From an uncultured Eubacteriales bacterium (GTDB taxonomy: Bacteria; Bacillota_A; Clostridia; Lachnospirales; Lachnospiraceae): a stretch of DNA of 18,874 nucleotides. Below, piece by piece: positions 6,473 to 14,360 of the stretch; positions within the stretch are counted from its first letter, which is position 1, and each line of letters begins with the position of its first letter. The stretch spans positions 1-18,874 of the forward strand of contig ONVT01000328.1 of NCBI GenBank assembly GCA_900321365.1, in the 5' to 3' direction. The notes below the pieces were generated by a model. The model saw nothing but the letters and a program-made list of their open reading frames with translations. It was not told where the DNA came from and did not search any database. Made by a program: the position numbers and the translations under genes.

Positions 6473-7399
6473 TCACATCCCGCCGCCCCCGCGGCTTCTT
6501 CTGCCGCTGCTCCTTCTGTGGTTTCTTCTGCTGTCTCCAAGTCTGCTCGCAAACACATTTTCCGCGGCTGTCTCAACCTCCGGATTCTCAGGCAGCTCCT
6601 TAGCTTCCTCTGTGTTCAGTTCTTCAGTCTTCCCGGTGGACTGCTCCTCTGTTCTCTCTGAGGGCAGCTCCTCTGTCTTCTCTGTGGGCTGATCCTCTGT
6701 TCTCTCTGAGGGCAGCTCCCCGGCTTTCTCCACAGGCTGTTCTCCGGCGTTTTCTGTGAGAGGCACAGCAGCTCCTGCCGACGCGGCGGCGTCCACAGGA
6801 ATCTCCCCGGGAACCGGGCCGGACGAGGGAACTGTCTCCTCTTCCTCAGCAGAATAAGGGGTCTCGTCTGTCTCTTTTTTCGGCTTCCTCAGCCTCTCTT
6901 TCAGCCAGGAAAGAGCGTTCTGTGTTCCGGCAGCGGCACCGCCCACTGCCTCCCCGGTGCGGTCCGCCGCATCGCCCGCGATCCGTCCGACTTCCTTTCC
7001 CGCATCCCTGAGGTCCTTTGCGACTTTCTCACCGGTCGTTTCCGGGCGGATATTCAGCTTGAATCCGCACTTGGCACAGTACTTGTCACCTGTGGCAGCC
7101 GGACGTCCGCAGCTCGGGCAGTAGATAAGCCCCTTGATGTTATTCAGCTGCTCCGTATAGGAAGCGATATTCGCGTAGGCCACCTTTACAGCTGCCCATT
7201 CATCCTCAAGTCCCGCCTTCGGCGTATCGGGCTGATCCTTGTACACTGCCTCCCCGATCATGGCAAAGAGTCTCTCCAGAGATTTCTTCTCCTGCGTAAT
7301 CCTGTTGGAAATCGAAACGGAATCACTCACCTTCTGCACCCCATTCTTCGTATCCTGTCCCAGCTTTGACAGTTTCTTACCAAGTTCACTCAGTCCCAT
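6473..7399 (-). CDS. Zinc-ribbon protein with acidic repeat tail
   Basis: I do not recognise a named family; it resembles uncharacterised clostridial proteins with one zinc ribbon. From the ATG at 7399 (AAGGAGG five bases upstream) it has 308 residues. An amphipathic, probably helical N-terminus (1-90) is followed by a zinc ribbon with Cys94-x2-Cys97 and Cys108-x2-Cys111. Next come a linker rich in Gly/Ala/Asp (120-165), a long Glu/Pro/Thr/Ser-rich region holding three 16-residue repeats (219-266), and a basic Arg/Gly tail (about 290-308). No signal peptide or membrane helix is evident. It starts 10 bases after the ABC exporter gene, so it is the last gene of that operon. A role linked to the exporter or to envelope stress is a guess. 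Confidence 0.75.
   Translation of the reverse strand: MGLSELGKKLSKLGQDTKNGVQKVSDSVSISNRITQEKKSLERLFAMIGEAVYKDQPDTPKAGLEDEWAAVKVAYANIASYTEQLNNIKGLIYCPSCGRPAATGDKYCAKCGFKLNIRPETTGEKVAKDLRDAGKEVGRIAGDAADRTGEAVGGAAAGTQNALSWLKERLRKPKKETDETPYSAEEEETVPSSGPVPGEIPVDAAASAGAAVPLTENAGEQPVEKAGELPSERTEDQPTEKTEELPSERTEEQSTGKTEELNTEEAKELPENPEVETAAENVFASRLGDSRRNHRRSSGRRSRGGGGM
6602..6745 (-). repeat. Three tandem 48-bp repeats in the zinc-ribbon gene
   Basis: The repeats encode three aligned 16-residue units: GEQPVEKAGELPSERT, EDQPTEKTEELPSERT and EEQSTGKTEELNTEEA. Within each unit an approximate 8-residue period is also visible. Units one and two share a 21-base identical core on the DNA level, which suggests recent duplication, and the number of units may vary between strains. 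Confidence 0.8.
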
Positions 7400-7409
7400 G
7401 GCAACCTCC

Positions 7410-9359
7410 TTATGCAGTGATCTGGTTTCCCGTATAGAGCTGATAGTACTTCCCCTTCTGGGCAATCAGGTCATCATGCGTTCCACGTTCGATAATACTC
7501 CCGTTCTCAAGCACCATGATACAGTCCGCGTTCCGGACCGTGGAAAGCCGGTGTGCAATCACAAAGGTGGTCCGTCCCTTCATCAGGGCGTCCATACCCT
7601 CCGAAACGATGCGTTCGGTCCTCGTATCGATGGAGCTGGTCGCTTCATCCAGAATCAAAGCAGGCGGATCCGCGATGGCAGCCCGCGCGATCGAAAGCAG
7701 CTGCCGCTGGCCCTGAGAGAGATTCCCGCCATCCCCTGACAGCTTTGTCTGGTATCCGTCCTTCAGCTGGCGGATGAACCCGTCTGCTCCGGCAAGCTTT
7801 GCCGCCGCAATCACTTCCTCATCGGTCGCGTCCAGCTTACCGTAACGGATGTTTTCCATCACGGTTCCAGTAAACAGGTGCGTATCCTGCAGAACCATCC
7901 CCAACGAGCGGCGCAGATCGCCCTTGCGGATCTTGTTGACATTGATATCGTCATAGCGGATCTTTCCATCATCGATGTCATAGAACCTGTTGATCAGGTT
8001 CGTAATCGTCGTCTTACCGGCCCCGGTCGATCCGACAAACGCGATTTTCTGCCCCGGTTTAGCAAAGAGCGTAATGTCATGCAGCACCTCCTTCTCCGGT
8101 ACATAACCGAAGTCCACATGGTCCATCACAATCTTTCCGGCCAGCTCGCGGTAATCAGTCGTCCCGTCCGCCTGGTGATAGTGCTTCCACGCCCAGCGTC
8201 CCGTCTTCCGGTCAGTCTCTGTGACCGTCCCGTCCTGCGCAATGTCCGCGTTGACCAGCATGACATAGCCCTCGTCCGTCTCACTCTTTTCATCGAGCAG
8301 GCTGAAGATTCTCTGCGCGCCCGCCAGAGCCATGACGATCGCATTCAACTGTGTCGACATCTGGTTGACCGGCATCGAGAAGGACCTGTTCAGCGTCAGG
8401 AACGACGCCAGCCCTCCAAGGGTGAATCCCCCGAAGCCCTTCAGCGCCAGGGCGCCTCCCGCGATCGCGCACAGGACGTAGCTGAGATTTCCGATCTGCA
8501 TATTCAAAGGACCGAGCGCGTTCGAGTAGCGTACCGCCTTATCTGCGGAATAATACAGATCGCTGTTGAGTTCATCAAACTTCTCCTGGTTGATCTGCTC
8601 ATGGCTGAATACCTTCACCACCTTCAGGCCCTTCATCATCTCTTCCACGAAGCCGTTCACCGCGCCAAGATGATTCTGCTGCGCGACAAAATGCTTCCCG
8701 GAAATGCCGGCAGCCTTTGCAGTCGCGAACAATGTGACAGCGACCATGAAAAGAGACAGGAGCGTCAGCGGCCACGAAAGCATGATCATCGCCACAAGAG
8801 TCGTGACGATCGTGAAGCAGGCATTGAACGCCTGTGTGATCGACTGAGAGATCATCTGTCGGAGCGCATCCACGTCATTTGTATAAATCGACATGATATC
8901 CCCGTGAGGATGCGTATCAAAATAGGAGATCGGCAGGCTCTCCATATGGGTGAAGAGGTCGGTTCTGAGATCCCTCATGGTTCCCTGCGTCACATAAACC
9001 ATGATCATGTTCTGTACATAGGACGCAGCCACGCCGATGGCATAAAACAGCGCTACCCGTCCGATCGCGCAGGCGAGCGGGCCGAAATCAGGATCACTGC
9101 TCTTCAAAAGCGGCATGATATAGCTGTCGATCAGCGTCCGGGTAAACAGAGTTCCCTGAAGATTCGCCAGAACCGACACAACGATGCAGGCAAGAACAAT
9201 GATGAAATGCACCTTGTAGCGTTTCATCACATAGCCGATGACCCGTCCGAACAGTTTCCATGGATGCTCAAGCTTCGGACGCGGCCCCATCATTCCCCCT
9301 CTTCCCCTTCCGGGGCCTCTCATGGGAGGATTGTTTCCCACACTTTTTTTCTCAGCCAT
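7410..9359 (-). CDS. ABC exporter half-transporter, catalytic-site subunit
   Basis: A type IV (ABCB-like) exporter half: six membrane helices (about 40-345) fused to a nucleotide-binding domain (about 408-645). The N-terminus is rich in Gly/Arg/Pro. Walker A GSTGAGKT (443-450), Q-loop Gln491, Walker B ALILDE (567-572) with the catalytic Glu572, and switch His603 are all canonical. The signature is LSQGQ (547-551) rather than LSGGQ. An insertion of about 50 residues (355-405) lies between the membrane and ATPase domains. The ATG at 9359 follows the upstream partner by six bases, with GGAGGT inside the partner's last codons, so the two are translationally coupled. It should form a heterodimer with the 9366-11138 product, as in BmrCD or TM287/288. 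Substrate is unknown; drug or lipid export is usual. Confidence 0.92.
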   Translation of the reverse strand: MAEKKSVGNNPPMRGPGRGRGGMMGPRPKLEHPWKLFGRVIGYVMKRYKVHFIIVLACIVVSVLANLQGTLFTRTLIDSYIMPLLKSSDPDFGPLACAIGRVALFYAIGVAASYVQNMIMVYVTQGTMRDLRTDLFTHMESLPISYFDTHPHGDIMSIYTNDVDALRQMISQSITQAFNACFTIVTTLVAMIMLSWPLTLLSLFMVAVTLFATAKAAGISGKHFVAQQNHLGAVNGFVEEMMKGLKVVKVFSHEQINQEKFDELNSDLYYSADKAVRYSNALGPLNMQIGNLSYVLCAIAGGALALKGFGGFTLGGLASFLTLNRSFSMPVNQMSTQLNAIVMALAGAQRIFSLLDEKSETDEGYVMLVNADIAQDGTVTETDRKTGRWAWKHYHQADGTTDYRELAGKIVMDHVDFGYVPEKEVLHDITLFAKPGQKIAFVGSTGAGKTTITNLINRFYDIDDGKIRYDDINVNKIRKGDLRRSLGMVLQDTHLFTGTVMENIRYGKLDATDEEVIAAAKLAGADGFIRQLKDGYQTKLSGDGGNLSQGQRQLLSIARAAIADPPALILDEATSSIDTRTERIVSEGMDALMKGRTTFVIAHRLSTVRNADCIMVLENGSIIERGTHDDLIAQKGKYYQLYTGNQITA

Positions 9360-9365
9360 TCGTCC

Positions 9366-11138
9366 TTACCTCCCCTGCCTGTCAAAATCACCGACGCCCC
9401 TGATCTGGGATTCATAGACATCGCGGTAAATCTCATTTGTCTCAAGCAGCTCCTCGTGGGTGCCGATTCCGTCAACACGTCCTTCTTCCATGACGACAAT
9501 CCTGTCCGCATGCTCGACAGAGGAGATGCGCTGGGCGATGATCAGCCTGGTCGTGTCAGGAATCTTTTCCCGGAAAGCCTCCTGAATCTTCGCGTCCGTC
9601 GCGGTGTCCACCGCGCTGGTGGAGTCATCCAGGATGAGAACCTTCGGCTTCTTCAGAAGAGCCCTGGCAATGCACAGCCTCTGCCTCTGACCGCCTGAAA
9701 CATTTGTTCCGCCCTGCTCAATATGAGTCTGGTAGCCTTCCGGCAGCTGACGGATGAATTCGTCCGCGCACGCAAGGCGGCAGGCCTCTTCACACTCCTC
9801 CTGTGTCGCGTCCGGATTGCCCCACCGCAGGTTTTCCAGTATAGTGCCTGAAAACAGCACATTTTTCTGGAGGACGACCGCCACCTCACGACGCAGCGTA
9901 TCCAGGTCATATGACCTCACATCCTTGCCGCCGACATACACAGCTCCTTCTGATACGTCATAAAGACGAGGGATCAGGTTGACCAGGGAAGACTTGGACG
10001 ACCCTGTTCCTCCGATGATCCCGATCGTCTCACCGGAGGCAATCTCCAGACTGATGTCATCCAGAACAGGCTTCTCCGCGGTTTCACTGTAGGAAAATGT
10101 TACATGCTCGAAGCGGATCGATCCGTCCGGAACCCTCATATCAGGATGCTCCGGATTCGTCAGTGTGATCTTCTCATCCAGAACCTGGGCGATACGGTTC
10201 ATGCTCGCCTCACTCATGGTAAACATCACAATCAGAATAGAAACCATCATCAGATTCATGAGAATCGTCATGCAGTAGGTGAGAAGACTCATCAGCTCTC
10301 CCGTTGTCAGGTCTGAAGCCGTGATCATCTTAGCACCGAACCAGCTTAAGAGAAGGATGCAGGCATAGATGGAACCCATCATGACCGGGAGGTTGGAAAC
10401 AACCAGCTTTTCCGCCCGGACAAATGACCCGTAGAGATTTCCGACCGCTTTTTTGAACTTATTGTCCTCATACTCTTCCCGGACAAAAGACTTGACAACG
10501 CGGATCGCGGTGATATTCTCCTGCACGCTTTCATTCAGATCATCATACCGGGAGAATACCTCACGGAAGTATCCTGCCGCTTTTCGAATTACAAAGAACA
10601 GAAAAACAGCCAGTATGATGACCGCGATCAGATAGATGCTGGTCAGCCTGGGACTGATGAAAAATGCCATGGCCATCGCGATCAGCAAGGACGCGGGCGC
10701 GCGGAATCCGATCCGCAGGATCATCTGGAAGGCATTCTGGATATTCGTCACGTCCGTCGTCAGCCTGGTAATCAGGCCGCTCACCCCGAAGTGGTCGATG
10801 TTTGCAAAGGAGAATCTCTGGATATGCTCAAACTCCGCCCTCCTGAGGTTCTTCGCCAGTCCGGTGGATGCCCTCGCGCCGAAGAAAGCGCCTCCCAGGC
10901 CGAACAGCAGTCCTGCCGCCGCGGCCAGAAGCATCCATCCTCCCACCCGGATGATATGGTCCATATCTCCCGTATTGACGCCATGATCGATGATCGACGC
11001 CATCAGGAGCGGAATCACCATCTCCATGATCACCTCACCGATCATGAAGGAGGGCGTCAGGATCGAAGCAAGCTTATACTCTCCCACATGAGCCAGTATG
11101 GTTCTGATGAAACTGTTTGCGGACTCTTTCTTGATCAA
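9366..11138 (-). CDS. ABC exporter half-transporter, degenerate-site subunit
   Basis: This 590-residue half exporter has six membrane helices (about 25-315) and a C-terminal nucleotide-binding domain (about 340-575). Walker A is GGTGSSKSS (376-384) and the signature VSGGQ (480-484) is canonical. The catalytic Glu after Walker B is Asp505 (LILDD) and the switch His is Gln536 (IIAQR). Such a subunit binds ATP in a site that hydrolyses poorly, while its good signature completes the partner's active site. This is the pattern known from heterodimeric exporters such as BmrCD and TM287/288. The start is a TTG at 11138 with AAGGGG nine bases upstream; the next in-frame Met is 31 codons later, inside the first helix. 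It is the first gene of the operon. Confidence 0.92.
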   Translation of the reverse strand: MIKKESANSFIRTILAHVGEYKLASILTPSFMIGEVIMEMVIPLLMASIIDHGVNTGDMDHIIRVGGWMLLAAAAGLLFGLGGAFFGARASTGLAKNLRRAEFEHIQRFSFANIDHFGVSGLITRLTTDVTNIQNAFQMILRIGFRAPASLLIAMAMAFFISPRLTSIYLIAVIILAVFLFFVIRKAAGYFREVFSRYDDLNESVQENITAIRVVKSFVREEYEDNKFKKAVGNLYGSFVRAEKLVVSNLPVMMGSIYACILLLSWFGAKMITASDLTTGELMSLLTYCMTILMNLMMVSILIVMFTMSEASMNRIAQVLDEKITLTNPEHPDMRVPDGSIRFEHVTFSYSETAEKPVLDDISLEIASGETIGIIGGTGSSKSSLVNLIPRLYDVSEGAVYVGGKDVRSYDLDTLRREVAVVLQKNVLFSGTILENLRWGNPDATQEECEEACRLACADEFIRQLPEGYQTHIEQGGTNVSGGQRQRLCIARALLKKPKVLILDDSTSAVDTATDAKIQEAFREKIPDTTRLIIAQRISSVEHADRIVVMEEGRVDGIGTHEELLETNEIYRDVYESQIRGVGDFDRQGR

Positions 11139-11167
11139 TTGCGTACCCCTTCTTTGTCAGGTTCACG

Positions 11168-11181
11168 GACAGGGCCCTGTC
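11168..11181. promoter_or_regulatory. 14-bp perfect palindrome in the divergent intergenic region
   Basis: GACAGGGCCCTGTC is a perfect palindrome about 30 bases upstream of the TTG start of the ABC operon, in the 191-base gap between divergent transcription units. It may be an operator for the exporter operon; exporters of this kind are often locally regulated. No regulator gene is adjacent. I could not identify a convincing -35/-10 pair for the leftward operon in this gap. Confidence 0.4.
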
Positions 11182-11261
11182 AGAATCCGGACCGTCCGCA
11201 AACGGAATGCTTTCTGTTCATAGCTTACGCTTTTCCTTGAAAAAAACAAGTCCTCCTGTCC

Positions 11262-11290
11262 TTTACAGCGCAACACAAAATGAGTATATT
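11262..11290 (+). promoter_or_regulatory. Promoter of the 153-residue protein and phosphatase pair
   Basis: TTTACA (11262-11267) and TATATT (11285-11290) are separated by exactly 17 bases, each 5/6 to consensus. A start near 11297 gives a leader of about 33 bases before the ATG at 11330, which argues against the longer in-frame start at 11207. Confidence 0.7.
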
Positions 11291-11329
11291 ATTCGAAACA
11301 ACACGTTTCGGCCCGAGGAGCCTACTGAT

Positions 11330-11791
11330 ATGAAGTGGTCTGAAAAATGCATGATGGAGCTGACCCACCGCAATCTGTTTGAGAACGATGATCACCGCGC
11401 GCGTTTCCGGGATCTTCTGGACTGCTACTGTGCCGCGCCTTTTTTTACGAAGGGGCTGTGCAAATGTATGTACCTCTCCTCGTGGGACCAGAAGCAGTTC
11501 ACTCAGATTCTGGATGTCCTGAATGAGATGGTTCTCGAGCGTGACAACGCGCTGAACCTTATGAAAGACAACGGGATGGTCCTCGAACAGGCGGCCAGGG
11601 ATGAGGGCGATGAAGCCACGGCCGCCATTCTGGAGGCGTCCAAAGATTTCATGGAGGATATCCCCTATGACCGCTCCCGCCTGGATGCTCTTGAGGTAAA
11701 TGAGCCCGAGGCAGCCTATATCATCAAGCGCGGCCTCCTTGCATCACAGTGCATCGACGACCTTCCGCCCGTTCAGGAAGAAGAATTCTGA
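11330..11791 (+). CDS. Unrecognised 153-residue cysteine-containing protein
   Basis: I cannot assign a function. The ATG at 11330 is preceded by GAGGAG nine bases away and by a good promoter; an in-frame ATG at 11207 would put the promoter inside the gene. The protein is soluble, acidic and mostly helical in appearance. It has two CxC pairs (Cys32/Cys34 and Cys44/Cys46, separated by nine residues, in CYCAAPFFTKGLCKC), plus Cys7 and Cys141. The pairs could bind a metal or form disulfides. The rest (about 53-110) reads as long amphipathic helices with many Asp/Glu, ending in an EEEF tail. It precedes a histidine phosphatase gene by 99 bases on the same strand. The coding character looks genuine, with strong start signals. 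Confidence 0.75.
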   Translation: MKWSEKCMMELTHRNLFENDDHRARFRDLLDCYCAAPFFTKGLCKCMYLSSWDQKQFTQILDVLNEMVLERDNALNLMKDNGMVLEQAARDEGDEATAAILEASKDFMEDIPYDRSRLDALEVNEPEAAYIIKRGLLASQCIDDLPPVQEEEF

Positions 11792-11859
11792 CAGTCCTTT
11801 CCAAAAGACGAATCGCGTTCATACAGAAGATTTCTGACGGTCTTTTCCCAAAAGAAGAA
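11780..11859 (+). repeat. Imperfect direct repeat spanning the stop of the 153-residue gene
   Basis: The segment 11780-11812, including the last codons and TGA, reappears at 11826-11859 with few changes. Shared blocks include TTCTGAC, GTC and CCAAAAGA. Each copy has the outline TTCTGAC-GTC-TTTCC-AAAAGA; the second contains a perfect TCTTTT/AAAAGA hairpin around CCC. An additional CAGAA/TTCTG hairpin sits at 11824-11836. The repeat lies in the gap before the phosphatase gene. Confidence 0.6.
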
Positions 11860-11890
11860 ACAAATATAGAAGAAGAGGGAGATCATTTAC

Positions 11891-12853
11891 ATGAGACTGC
11901 TGTTCATCCGGCATGGTGATCCGGATTATACCCATGATACGTTGACGGAACAGGGAATCAGGGAGGCAAAGGCGCTTGCCCGGCTGATCCCGTCTCTTGG
12001 GGTGGGCGACTGTTATGTATCGCCGCTGGGACGGGCCAGAAAAACTGCGCAGCTCGCCCTTGAGGGAACCGGCATCATCCCTGTGGAGAAGGATTGGCTG
12101 CAGGAGTTCATGACAGACTATGATGTGAACGGTTCCAGGCTGCTTCAGGGCGTTTTCCCGAATCTGAAGCGGATGGAGGATCTTGGCAGAGATTATATCG
12201 ATTCATATCGATCTTTAGGAATGATGATCAATCCCCTGATACGGGAACGCTTTACGCCGGATAAAGAAGGGAAGCTGCCGGAATATGCGCCGCATGTCCC
12301 CTGGGACATGATGCCGGAATACTATACTTCCCACCCGGAACTGTCAGATCCCTGTGACTGGCGTTCTTCTTATATCGCCACGCACGGAGGGAATATGCCG
12401 GCACCAGCAGACAGACCGGCAGCGGGAGCGCCAGCCGGCCGGAAAACAGAGAGCGCAGAGGAAACACCGGTCAGTACCTTTCTTGCCTGCTATGACTATG
12501 TAGCAGAATCATTTGACGCGTTTCTGGCGGAGTATGGCTATTTCCGCGAGGAGGGCGGTCTGTACAGGACCCGGAGGGGTACTGAAAACACTGTGACATT
12601 CTTCTGTCATTTCGGCATCACTGCGGTCCTTCTCTCCCGCCTGTGGAACACCTCCCCCTTCCTGCTCCTGCAGAGCCTGTGCACGGCTCCCACTTCCGTA
12701 ACAGAAGTAGTCACGGAGGAAAGGGCAGAGGGCCTCGCATATTTCCGCTCTCTGAGGATCGGTGATACGTCGCATCTGACCATGGCCGGTCTGAAGACGT
12801 CTTTCGCCGCCCGGTTCTGTGAAACATATTACAGTGTGGGACAGAGACACTGA
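11891..12853 (+). CDS. Histidine phosphatase (phosphoglycerate-mutase-like) family protein
   Basis: The 320-residue protein opens with LLFIRHGDP: the RHG motif at 7-9 holds the His that is phosphorylated during catalysis. SPLGRARKTA (44-53) supplies the phosphate-binding Arg, and FFCHFGI at 238-244 supplies the second catalytic His240. The family dephosphorylates varied small molecules or proteins; the substrate here cannot be told. It is longer than the usual 200-220 residues because of an extended middle section (about 75-165) and a Pro/Ala/Gly/Glu-rich, probably disordered stretch (about 168-196). The ATG at 11891 has GGGAG nine bases upstream. It probably shares the promoter at 11262 with the preceding gene and converges on hflX. 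Confidence 0.88.
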   Translation: MRLLFIRHGDPDYTHDTLTEQGIREAKALARLIPSLGVGDCYVSPLGRARKTAQLALEGTGIIPVEKDWLQEFMTDYDVNGSRLLQGVFPNLKRMEDLGRDYIDSYRSLGMMINPLIRERFTPDKEGKLPEYAPHVPWDMMPEYYTSHPELSDPCDWRSSYIATHGGNMPAPADRPAAGAPAGRKTESAEETPVSTFLACYDYVAESFDAFLAEYGYFREEGGLYRTRRGTENTVTFFCHFGITAVLLSRLWNTSPFLLLQSLCTAPTSVTEVVTEERAEGLAYFRSLRIGDTSHLTMAGLKTSFAARFCETYYSVGQRH

Positions 12854-12858
12854 GTCTG

Positions 12859-12880
12859 GAAGGAGACGAATTCCTTTTTT
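12859..12880 (+). terminator. Weak candidate terminator after the phosphatase gene
   Basis: GAAGGA (12859-12864) can pair with TCCTTT (12872-12877) around a 7-base loop, and the strand continues into a short run of T (12875-12880). The stem is short and contains one G-T pair, so efficiency would be low. It lies in the 47-base gap between the convergent phosphatase and hflX genes. Confidence 0.3.
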
Positions 12881-12900
12881 CAGAAAACGACAGAGTTCTT

Positions 12901-14322
12901 TTACTTTTTCGTTTGCTGCGCCGGATTCGCGACGCGAAGCCAGTCCTTTAGGGCGCCGCCTTCAGACTGGTGTACCATCCTCTCCGCCTTCTTTGCCACC
13001 ACCGGCGCACAACTCAGGCTCACGAAGGTTCCGTCTTCCGTGTAGGAAACCGACTGAATCCGGGCATTCTGCATCAGGTAGGTCAGTACATTTCCGGCCG
13101 GGTAGGGAATCAGATACTCGCGGTACACATTCTTCCGCTCGAGCTTTTCGAGAATTACATTTGTCAGCAGTTCTATGGAGGAAGACTGCGTCGCGCAGAG
13201 ATATAGATTTTCGTTTGTCTCTCCTGCTATGCTGCTCTCGCGAAGACCGCGCTTTGGATATGGTATGGCCGGTTCTGTCTGGTCTGCCTTATTGAATACC
13301 GTGATCATCGGGATATGGCCCGCGCCGAGCTCCGTTATGGTCCGGCTGGTCGCCCTCATCTGTTCTTCATGATATGGATCCGAAACATCGACTGTCTGGA
13401 CAAGCAGATCCGCCTGAGTTATTTCCTCGAGCGTTGAGCGAAATGCTTCCACCAGAGACGGAGGCAGATCACGGATGAAACCGACGGTATCCGAAAGCAG
13501 GAATTCCCGGCCTTTGTCTACTGAAATCCTCCGAACGCTGGTATCGAGTGTGGCAAATAACATATCCTCGGCATAGACCTTCTTCTCCGGTCTGCTCCCG
13601 GACCAGAGTTCGATCATGCCATTCATAATGGTGGACTTTCCGGCATTCGTGTATCCGACCAGTGCCACCTGCGGCAGGCTGGAATGAGTCCGTGCGCTGC
13701 GCTGTATACCGCGCTCCCTTCCGACCAGATCAAGTTCTTTCCGAAGTTCACTCAGCCGGTGGTCAATTGTACGGCGGTCAATCTCAAGCTGTTTTTCACC
13801 CTCTCCCCGTGTGGACATCGAACCTGATGCGCCGCCCTGGCGGTTCTGCGTCTCCCAGAGTCCCATCAGGCGTGGTTTCAGATATTGCAGTTTCGCCAGC
13901 TCTACCTGAAGCTTTGCCTCCCTGGTACGTGCCCTTGTCTCAAAGATTTCCAGAATGAGGCGGGTTCTGTCGATGATCGGGACACGGAGGATCTTCTGCA
14001 GATTGCGGATCTGTGAGGGAGAAAGCGTATCATTGAATATGACTCTCCCGGCTTCCATGTTTCTCACAAGTTCCGCAATCTCCTGCGCTTTTCCATGATG
14101 GACATACAAAGCCCTGTCGGTCTGCGGAAGCTTCTGTGTGATGGTACACACGGGATACAGTCCGCAGGCTTTCGCAAGCTCTTCCAGTTCCTCCATGGAA
14201 TGCAGGAATACTTCTTCTGAAGGGAAGGCCCTCGTAAAGACACCGGCAAGGATAACCGGCTGCCTTTCACCGGTTTCTGACCGCTTGCTCAGCAGATCAT
14301 CTGCTCCAAATAATGCTGCCAT
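12901..14322 (-). CDS. hflX: Ribosome-associated GTPase HflX
   Basis: This translational GTPase binds the 50S subunit and can split stalled ribosomes, especially after heat or antibiotic stress. The 473-residue protein has the HflX N-terminal domain (about 23-200, including VIFNDTLSPSQIRNL at 94-108 and GGASGSMSTRGEGEKQLE at 163-180). The GTPase domain has G1 GYTNAGKST (223-231), G3 DTVG (278-281) and G4 NKAD (344-347). The G5 region reads CATQSSS rather than the common SA(K/L) form. A C-terminal domain of about 90 residues follows. It is longer than E. coli HflX (426). The ATG at 14322 has only a weak GAGAGAAAG ribosome site. It follows the PP2C gene by 69 bases and is probably co-transcribed with it. 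Confidence 0.94.
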   Translation of the reverse strand: MAALFGADDLLSKRSETGERQPVILAGVFTRAFPSEEVFLHSMEELEELAKACGLYPVCTITQKLPQTDRALYVHHGKAQEIAELVRNMEAGRVIFNDTLSPSQIRNLQKILRVPIIDRTRLILEIFETRARTREAKLQVELAKLQYLKPRLMGLWETQNRQGGASGSMSTRGEGEKQLEIDRRTIDHRLSELRKELDLVGRERGIQRSARTHSSLPQVALVGYTNAGKSTIMNGMIELWSGSRPEKKVYAEDMLFATLDTSVRRISVDKGREFLLSDTVGFIRDLPPSLVEAFRSTLEEITQADLLVQTVDVSDPYHEEQMRATSRTITELGAGHIPMITVFNKADQTEPAIPYPKRGLRESSIAGETNENLYLCATQSSSIELLTNVILEKLERKNVYREYLIPYPAGNVLTYLMQNARIQSVSYTEDGTFVSLSCAPVVAKKAERMVHQSEGGALKDWLRVANPAQQTKK

Positions 14323-14360
14323 AGAATCTTTCTCTCAGTGTCTCCTGTACTTCTTTCCCC

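Noticed and set aside
7878..9698. A 606-codon open frame on the plus strand
   Set aside because: It runs antisense to both ABC exporter genes, has no family features, and its His/Arg/Asp-rich composition is the usual shadow of a GC-rich coding strand.
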